A DNA stretch of 5,459 nucleotides from JBJXFY01 sp046155815 (lineage in GTDB: Bacteria > Verrucomicrobiota > Verrucomicrobiia > Limisphaerales > CAIMTB01), in assembly GCA_046155815.1 (NCBI GenBank), contig JBJXFY010000272.1:1-5459 (forward strand), given 5' to 3'. The notes under the pieces are model-generated. The model saw only the letters and a program-made list of their open reading frames with translations. It was not told the origin of the DNA and ran no database searches. The position numbers and the translations under genes are program-made. Of this stretch, positions 1 to 3,993 are shown piece after piece; within the stretch, counting starts at the first letter, position 1; each line of letters starts with the position of its first letter.

Positions 1-7
1 TGCGCGC

Positions 8-439
8 GTGCTTCGGCCCGAGTCCCCCACTGACCAGCCCGCGGGCGCTCCCGCGTCCGCAGGGGCAGGGCTCGCGGCAGCCCGCCCCTCCGAATCGGCT
101 TCGCGGCCTGCGCGTCCTTCGCGCGACAGTTCCCTCGGCCGCGCGCAGGCGGGCAGCCTGCTGCGGCACGCGCTGTCCGTCATCGGCGGCATCCTCATCG
201 GGCGCGGCGTGCTCAGCGCCGAGGAGGCGGTCGCGCTGGGCGGCGTGATCCTGCCGGCGGCCTCGATTGCGTGGAGCCTGTGGGAGCGGTGGAACGCGCA
301 CCGCGATGCGGACCTCGCCCGCAATTTGTCGCGCGAAGGTCGCGAAGGGGGCGAAGGAGGAGACAATTCCCCGGCAGAACCTTTGCGACCTTCGCGGCCT
401 GCGCGCGACCCAATCCCGACCCCCGAAGAAAAACCATGA
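8..439 (+). CDS. Putative holin (Pam3-gp28-like small membrane protein), possibly 5'-partial
   Basis: Predicted protein of 143 residues if started at GTG 8. The frame is open to the left edge, so the true start may lie outside the window; no ATG, GTG or TTG occurs between residue 2 and the membrane region. Residues 1-50 are Pro/Ala/Ser/Arg-rich and probably disordered. Residues 51-95 hold the recognisable part: a hydrophobic stretch (about 56-69), a short SAEEA helix, then a second hydrophobic stretch (about 74-91) ending in a Trp-rich WSLWERW motif. This pattern of two weak membrane segments around a small acidic turn recalls phage holins of the Pam3 gp28 type, which make inner-membrane pores for lysis. 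The last ~35 residues are charged and are encoded by the GCGAAGG repeat pair. The stop overlaps the next start (ATGA). Holin function is inferred; another small phage membrane protein is possible. Confidence 0.55.
   Translation: MLRPESPTDQPAGAPASAGAGLAAARPSESASRPARPSRDSSLGRAQAGSLLRHALSVIGGILIGRGVLSAEEAVALGGVILPAASIAWSLWERWNAHRDADLARNLSREGREGGEGGDNSPAEPLRPSRPARDPIPTPEEKP
100..127 (-). repeat. GCGAAGG-type repeat, copy A (single arm, reverse orientation)
   Basis: Read on the minus strand, this arm begins GTCGCGCGAAGG and continues in 9-bp units of the same kind. It shares the 14-base block TTCGCGGCCTGCGC with positions 391-404. No matching forward arm is visible to its left, so any partner would be outside the window. 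It lies inside the N-terminal part of the holin-like frame, where it encodes the Arg/Pro/Ser-rich run SRPARPSRD. Confidence 0.6.
328..357 (+). repeat. GCGAAGG-type repeat, copy B left arm
   Basis: Thirty bases starting GTCGCGCGAAGG, followed by two further 9-bp units that each end GCGAAGG. It is an imperfect inverted partner of 380-409: 25 of 30 positions are complementary by hand alignment, with a 22-base loop between the arms. It lies in the 3' end of the holin-like gene and encodes the SREGREGGEG run. Confidence 0.75.
380..409 (-). repeat. GCGAAGG-type repeat, copy B right arm
   Basis: Reverse-orientation arm pairing with 328-357 to give a long potential hairpin. The loop contains AATTCCCC (365-372), which is also present just inside the left arm of copy C (765-772). 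The arm ends 26 bases before the lipoprotein start at 436, so an RNA hairpin here could affect translation of that gene or mRNA stability; that effect is inference. Confidence 0.75.
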
Positions 440-723
440 AGACCCCGATCCTGATCCTCGCCCTCCTCGCCGCCGTGGCCTCGTGTGCGCTGCTCGCGCT
501 GCTCACCGGCTGCGCGAGCAACCCGGACGACAAGGCCAAGCAGTGCGCGACCGCCGAGGCCGCTTACCAGGCTTACCTCGCGGACGCGAAACTGCGGCCG
601 GTTTCCAACGACGAGGCGCGCATCGCCACGGCCGCAGCGCTCTTCCTCCGCACTTACTGCGGCTGGAATGCCGCGCGCGGCGGCGTGGATGCCAACGGCG
701 TGCCGGTCGTGGTCGCGCCCTGA
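436..723 (+). CDS. Small phage lipoprotein (lysis-module candidate)
   Basis: Protein of 95 residues. The start is ATG 436, which overlaps the stop of the previous gene (ATGA) and begins a textbook lipoprotein signal: M-K-T, a Leu/Ala-rich core (about residues 5-23) and the lipobox L-L-T-G-C with acylated Cys26. The frame also runs upstream to 271, but that extension would bury the signal peptide and reads through the repeat, so it is rejected. The mature part of about 70 residues is Ala-rich and helical, has two more cysteines (37 and 75) that could form a disulfide, and ends in a VDANGVPVVVAP tail. Next to a holin-like gene, an outer-membrane lipoprotein suggests a spanin-like (Rz1-type) or lysis-helper role, but it lacks the Pro-rich character of Rz1 and no i-spanin partner is visible. 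Function unknown. Confidence 0.75.
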   Translation: MKTPILILALLAAVASCALLALLTGCASNPDDKAKQCATAEAAYQAYLADAKLRPVSNDEARIATAAALFLRTYCGWNAARGGVDANGVPVVVAP

Positions 724-727
724 CGGG

Positions 728-757
728 GTCGCGCGAAGGACGCCAAGGCCGCGAAGG
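728..757 (+). repeat. GCGAAGG-type repeat, copy C left arm
   Basis: Starts GTCGCGCGAAGG five bases after the lipoprotein stop and carries two more 9-bp units. By hand alignment 27 of 30 positions match the reverse complement of 865-894. The arms are 107 bases apart. AATTCCCC follows at 765-772, as in the loop of copy B. Confidence 0.8.
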
Positions 758-775
758 AAAACGGAATTCCCCACC

Positions 776-910
776 ATGACAAAGCCAGCATCTCACGGGC
801 CTGCCGCCACGGTGCTGGGCCAGCCCGGCGCGCGGCAGGGAACGCGCCGGCACGCATCGCCCAACCTTCGCGCCCTTCGCGGCCTTCGCGCGACACGCAT
901 CGCCTCATGA
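776..910 (+). CDS. Possible micro-ORF, 44 residues, unknown
   Basis: ATG 776 opens a frame that ends at TGA 908-910, overlapping the ATG of the next gene (907) in the same ATGA manner as other junctions here. The product would be basic, with a Ser/Ala/Gly-rich first half and a second half (NLRALRGLRATR) encoded by the right arm of repeat C. No domain, membrane segment or good ribosome binding site is visible; an A/G-rich AAGGAAAA lies about 15 bases too far upstream. The ATGA junction is the only positive point, and chance is quite possible in this GC-rich DNA. Confidence 0.2.
   Translation: MTKPASHGPAATVLGQPGARQGTRRHASPNLRALRGLRATRIAS
851..904. repeat. Exact 11-bp direct repeats flanking repeat arm C-right
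   Basis: CACGCATCGCC occurs at 851-861 and again at 894-904. Between them lie 32 bases (862-893) that are almost exactly the right arm of repeat C. Bases on either side of the two copies do not match, so the identity is exactly 11 bp. This looks like a target-site duplication or the scar of a 43-bp tandem duplication. Confidence 0.7.
865..894 (-). repeat. GCGAAGG-type repeat, copy C right arm
   Basis: Reverse-orientation arm and the most regular copy in the window: three clean units, each CCTTCGCG or a close match, ending in TTCGCGCGAC. It closes the inverted pair begun at 728 and lies 12 bases before the start of the DUF2730-like gene. The spacer 724-906 therefore consists of the two arms plus about 107 bases of non-repeated sequence. 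Confidence 0.8.
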
Positions 911-1341
911 CTGACGGCCTGCCCAACCCGAAGGAGATCGCGGACGCGCTCTTCCTGCACAAGCTGCTCTCGGCCTCGACGGTGCTGCTGGCGATGGTGC
1001 TCGGGGCCATGCAGCTCTTCGGGCTGCGCCGGAACCGGGTGAGCCTGGACCCCGCGCCGCTCGAGGTCCGCCAGGCGCACGAGTTCGCGCGCAAGGCCGA
1101 TCTTGAGAAGGCGCTGGAGGACTGGCGGCGCGAGCGGGACCAACTGCACGCGAAGCTCGGCGGGATGGAGCGGGGCATTCGCGAGGAGATCCGGCGGGAC
1201 ATCGAGCAGCTCCACGACAAGCTGAACATGGTCGCGCTGGCCACGGCGAAACTGGAGGCCACCACGGCCCTGCTCAACCAGACGATGACGGGCCTGAGCG
1301 TGAAGCTCGACCGCGCGACCGAGCGGGGGGTGGGCGCATGA
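907..1341 (+). CDS. DUF2730-like phage protein (Mu gp25-type position): membrane anchor plus coiled coil
   Basis: Protein of 144 residues. Residues 1-19 are short and mixed; residues 20-40 (LLSASTVLLAMVLGAMQLFGL) form one transmembrane helix followed by the positive R-R-N-R; residues about 60-135 are a charged helix with heptad-like spacing (KADLEKALEDWRRERDQL and following), predicted coiled coil. One N-terminal membrane helix plus a long coiled coil, placed just before a small wHTH protein and the gp27/TerL pair, fits the DUF2730 family of Mu-like phages, whose molecular role is not known. ATG 907 is the first start and directly precedes the membrane helix; no clear Shine-Dalgarno is seen, the upstream bases being the end of repeat C. 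It ends in an ATGA overlap with the next gene. An i-spanin-like protein would have a similar outline and cannot be excluded. Confidence 0.6.
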   Translation: MTDGLPNPKEIADALFLHKLLSASTVLLAMVLGAMQLFGLRRNRVSLDPAPLEVRQAHEFARKADLEKALEDWRRERDQLHAKLGGMERGIREEIRRDIEQLHDKLNMVALATAKLEATTALLNQTMTGLSVKLDRATERGVGA

Positions 1342-1604
1342 GCGACCCCGAGAGCGAGGCCCGGATGGAGCTGCTGCGGGACGCGATCCTGCGCGTGCTG
1401 GACGCATCGAGCGTGATGCAGGGCGCCCAGCCCGAGGCCGTCGTGGTCCACGTCCGCGCGTATGGCTTCGAGATCAAGTACGACGAGGCGGTGCGCGAGC
1501 TGCAGTACCTCGCCGACAAGGGCCTCGCGCGCCAGCAGCCGCGGCCCCTGAACCCCAACATCAAGAGCTGGCACATCACCGCCGCGGGGCGCGACGTGAT
1601 TTGA
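1338..1604 (+). CDS. Small winged-helix-like phage protein (VpaChn25_0724-type)
   Basis: Protein of 88 residues, soluble, no membrane segment. Residues 8-22 form a helix (ARMELLRDAILRVLD), 32-42 a second (PEAVVVHVRAYG), 46-62 a third that would be the recognition helix (KYDEAVRELQYLADKGL), followed by a wing-like strand pair that ends SWHITAAGRDVI. 'LADKGLARQQ...ITAAGRD' is typical of winged-helix proteins. A small wHTH protein of this size sits between DUF2730 and DUF3486 genes in many Mu-like phages. Its role is unknown; DNA binding or a packaging accessory role is inference. ATG 1338 overlaps the upstream TGA, with a G-rich run (about 1325-1334) as a weak ribosome site. Its stop overlaps the next start (TTGA). 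Confidence 0.6.
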   Translation: MSDPESEARMELLRDAILRVLDASSVMQGAQPEAVVVHVRAYGFEIKYDEAVRELQYLADKGLARQQPRPLNPNIKSWHITAAGRDVI

Positions 1605-2284
1605 GCGCGATCCCCAAAATGCCGGTGCGGAAGAAACCGCGCAGCGACAGCCCGCTGCGCGGGCTGGAGGATGACCAGCAGGCGGAGGTCATCGGCTGGC
1701 TGAAGACGCTGAGCCAGCCGGAGGCGCGGGCGAAGATCCAGGCCGCGCACGGCTTCGCGCCGGGCAACACGACGCTCTCGAAATTCTGGACGTGGTGGCA
1801 CCAGGAGCAGCGGTTCGCGCGGAACATGGGGCTGGTGGAGAGCCTCATGCGGCGGGTGAAGGAGGCGGCGCCCGGCATCACGGACGAGGAGCTGGACGAC
1901 TTCGGCTACCGCCAGCTCAGCCTCCTGGCGCTGGAGGAGGGCGATGCCCAGTCCTTCGCCAAGCTGCGCGGCCAGCGGCACGAGGCGCTGCTGGGCCGGG
2001 ACAAGCTGGAGCTGGCCCGGAAGGCGGAGGCGCGGGCGCGCGAGGCGCTCGAGCTGGAGCGCGAGAAGTTCCGCCGCGAGACGTGCGAGATGGTGCTGCG
2101 GCACGCGCGCGACGAGCGGGTGCGGTCCATCGAGAGCAGCGACGCGAGCCACGCGGACAAGCTGCGGGCGCTGGATGCGATCCTGTTCCCGGAGGACCAG
2201 CCCGAGGACGCGACGACGAGGACGACGACGGCGACGACGGCGACGGCGGCGACGGGCGCGGACGAGGAGGCCTTCGCGGCATGA
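1601..2284 (+). CDS. DUF3486-like protein, putative terminase small subunit (Mu gp27-like)
   Basis: Protein of 227 residues with TTG 1601 as start, chosen for the TTGA overlap with the upstream stop; ATG 1619 (residue 7) is an alternative that loses little, and neither has a strong ribosome site. Residues about 20-65 look like a helix-turn-helix DNA-binding part (DDQQAEVIGWLKTLSQPEAR, then GNTTLSKFWTWWHQEQ). Residues 70-125 are helical, and 125-165 are a highly charged coiled coil (KLELARKAEARAREALELER), as expected of an oligomerising small terminase. The last ~25 residues are a low-complexity Thr/Ala run encoded by a GAC/GGC repeat. Position directly before TerL with an ATGA overlap supports the Mu gp27 role: recognising the phage end and loading TerL. 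The family call is from architecture and context, since sequence conservation in this family is low. Confidence 0.65.
   Translation: MSAIPKMPVRKKPRSDSPLRGLEDDQQAEVIGWLKTLSQPEARAKIQAAHGFAPGNTTLSKFWTWWHQEQRFARNMGLVESLMRRVKEAAPGITDEELDDFGYRQLSLLALEEGDAQSFAKLRGQRHEALLGRDKLELARKAEARAREALELEREKFRRETCEMVLRHARDERVRSIESSDASHADKLRALDAILFPEDQPEDATTRTTTATTATAATGADEEAFAA
2203..2263. repeat. GAC/GGC trinucleotide low-complexity tract at the gp27-like 3' end
   Basis: A run of imperfect GAC, GAG and GGC triplets. In the gp27-like frame it reads as Thr/Ala (ATTRTTTATTATAAT); in the terminase frame, one base back, it would read as a strongly acidic DDEDDDGDDGDGGD run. Tracts like this arise by slippage and can shift frame. 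Confidence 0.8.
2264..2270 (+). promoter_or_regulatory. Shine-Dalgarno for the terminase large subunit
   Basis: GAGGAGG lies ten bases before ATG 2281. It is the clearest ribosome binding site in the window and supports the ATG 2281 start over the long open frame upstream (to 1792). Confidence 0.6.
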
Positions 2285-3864
2285 AACCGCGCGCGGGCCA
2301 GGTCGAGTTCGAGCGCGGGGTGCAGCGGCACCGCGTGTGCGGCTTCCTCACGCGGCGGCAGTACGGGAAGACGACGACGGCGGCGCGCGTGGCGCTCAAG
2401 AAGATGATCCGCACGCCGAACCACACGGTCGTCTTCGGCAGCGTGAAGCTGGACCTGGCGCGCGAGATCGTGCGGAAGGAGAGCGAGGCGATGCAGCGCG
2501 CGGCGGCGATGCTGGATGATGACGCGGCCAAGGCGGGCGTGAAGCTGGCGCTCTATGACGCGGGGAAGGGCCGCGAGGTGGGCGCGCTCAAGCCGGACGA
2601 TTTCGCGGAGCTGTACGAGGCGCAGCGGCTCGAGTTCCGCCTGCACCACTCGCGCACGATCTACTCGCGGACAAAGGTGGTGGCGCTCACGCCGGCGGCG
2701 GTCGGTGAGACGGGCGACCTGATCCTGGACGAGGTGGGGCGGGTGAAGGATTTCCGCGCGGTGTGGGAGGCGGTCACGCCGATCATCGCGAGCAACCCGG
2801 ACTTCCGCTGCCTGCTCACGACGACGCCGCCGCCGGATGACGCGCACTACAGCTTTGAGCTGCTCGCGCCGCCGCTGGATCAGGACATGCCGGTGTGCGC
2901 GCGGGGCAACTGGTACCGCAGCGACCTCGGCGTGCAGGTGCTGCGGGTGACGGCGTGGGACGCGGAGGCGGACGGCATCACGCTGTACGATGACGACACC
3001 GGCGCGCCGATCTCCGCGGAGGCGAGCCGCGCCCGGGCGCATGACAAGGATGCGTGGGACCGGAACTACGGCGTGCGCTTCGTGTTCGGCGGCACCGCGG
3101 CGGTGGGGCTGCTGGTGCTGGACGCGGCGCAGCGCCGCGGCATCGGCCGCTGCACCTGCATCACGGTGCAGGAGGACACGGACTTCGACCGCGCGCTGGC
3201 CTGGCTGCGCGAGAAGCTGGGCGCCGGCGCCGCGGGCCTCGGCCTCGACCTCGCGACCACTGAACAGCAGCAGAGCAACCCGACCGCGCTCACGGTCATG
3301 GAGCGCGACGGCCCGGGCTGGGCCGCGGTGCTGACGGTGGTTTGGAAGACGACGGACCCGGCGCTGGCGCGGTCGCGCATCCGCGCGGTGATCGAGACGG
3401 TGAACGCGCGGCCCAAGGGCGGACGGGCGCGGCGGCTGTGCATTGACGCGACGAACGAACGGTATTTCGCGACCGAGCTGCAGCGGGAGCTGGCGGCGCT
3501 GCTGCCGGTGGAGCTGGTGATCGCGAGCGAGACGGTGGAGGTGCCGGGCCGCGAGCCGATCAATTTCAAGCAGCTCCTCGGCGGCGAGCTGGTGGCGGAC
3601 CTGGACGACAACCGGGGCACCGTCGCGCCGGAGCGCTACGTGAAGGACGACTTCCGCCGGGTGCGGCGCGAGCGCGGGAGCTTCGCGTGCGAGACCGGCC
3701 CCGGCGGCGAGCACGGCGACACCTTCGACAGCCACAAGCTGGCCCGCCGCGCCCTGGTGGCCACCGGCGGGGCCATCGAAAGCGTGGCCGGCTTCTTCGT
3801 GCCGCGCTCCCTGCTCCGCCGGCCGACCTTCCGGCCGCCAACCCTCCTCGCCCATGCCCTCTAG
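2281..3864 (+). CDS. Terminase large subunit (Mu gp28-like), DNA-packaging ATPase and nuclease
   Basis: Protein of 527 residues, full length for the Mu gp28 type. It drives ATP-powered packaging of DNA into the prohead and cuts the DNA. N-terminal ATPase: a Walker A of the deviant terminase form R-R-Q-Y-G-K-T (residues 25-31), Walker B D-L-I-L-D-E (146-151) with catalytic Glu151, and a T-T-T coupling motif (180-182) before P-P. C-terminal RNase H-like nuclease: first Asp in G-L-D-L-A (Asp323), second in C-I-D-A-T (Asp389), third in the H-G-D-T-F-D-S-H segment (Asp480 or Asp483). All key acidic residues are present, so it should be active. ATG 2281 overlaps the gp27-like stop (ATGA) and has a good GAGGAGG site. 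The same frame is open far upstream, but that part is a shadow of the gp27-like gene. TAG at 3862-3864 ends it. Confidence 0.92.
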   Translation: MKPRAGQVEFERGVQRHRVCGFLTRRQYGKTTTAARVALKKMIRTPNHTVVFGSVKLDLAREIVRKESEAMQRAAAMLDDDAAKAGVKLALYDAGKGREVGALKPDDFAELYEAQRLEFRLHHSRTIYSRTKVVALTPAAVGETGDLILDEVGRVKDFRAVWEAVTPIIASNPDFRCLLTTTPPPDDAHYSFELLAPPLDQDMPVCARGNWYRSDLGVQVLRVTAWDAEADGITLYDDDTGAPISAEASRARAHDKDAWDRNYGVRFVFGGTAAVGLLVLDAAQRRGIGRCTCITVQEDTDFDRALAWLREKLGAGAAGLGLDLATTEQQQSNPTALTVMERDGPGWAAVLTVVWKTTDPALARSRIRAVIETVNARPKGGRARRLCIDATNERYFATELQRELAALLPVELVIASETVEVPGREPINFKQLLGGELVADLDDNRGTVAPERYVKDDFRRVRRERGSFACETGPGGEHGDTFDSHKLARRALVATGGAIESVAGFFVPRSLLRRPTFRPPTLLAHAL

Positions 3865-3993
3865 GATGCCCCAGGACGCTTTGGGGGTGTCTGCACCCCA
3901 CTCCGCCACCCCGGCCGTCCTGCAGGGGTACGGCGCGCGACTGCACCCCCTTCCCGGCAGACGCCCGGACGGCGAAAGCCGGCCCAACGAGAA
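3865..3993. other. 129-bp spacer between terminase and portal genes with small hairpins
   Basis: The only junction in the packaging block that does not overlap. It holds a perfect 6-bp hairpin (GGGGTG 3884-3889, loop TCTG, CACCCC 3894-3899), CTGCACCCC at 3891-3899 repeated at 3941-3949, and a short CGGC-GAAA-GCCG hairpin (3970-3981) with a GNRA loop ending 12 bases before ATG 3994. No U-run follows any hairpin, so a Rho-independent terminator is unlikely. No start codon in the portal frame lies in the spacer. Confidence 0.55.

Noticed and set aside
354..372. Strong AAGGAGG motif at 354-360 as a ribosome site for a hidden gene
   Set aside because: No ATG, GTG or TTG follows at a workable distance; the motif is the end of repeat arm B-left.
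271..435. Upstream extension of the lipoprotein frame
   Set aside because: It would place about 55 Arg-rich residues before the signal peptide and reads through the repeat; the ATG at 436 gives a canonical lipoprotein signal.
100..894. CRISPR-like array
   Set aside because: The repeats occur in both orientations, have irregular spacing (22 and 107 bases between paired arms) and are internally periodic at 9 bp; no cas genes are near.
1792..2280. Upstream extension of the terminase frame
   Set aside because: It is the shifted reading of the gp27-like gene (Gly/Ala/Arg-rich, no domain). ATG 2281 has a good ribosome site and the expected TerL length.
3884..3899. Rho-independent terminator after the terminase gene
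   Set aside because: The stem is short and no T-run follows; termination here would also cut the portal gene off from its operon.
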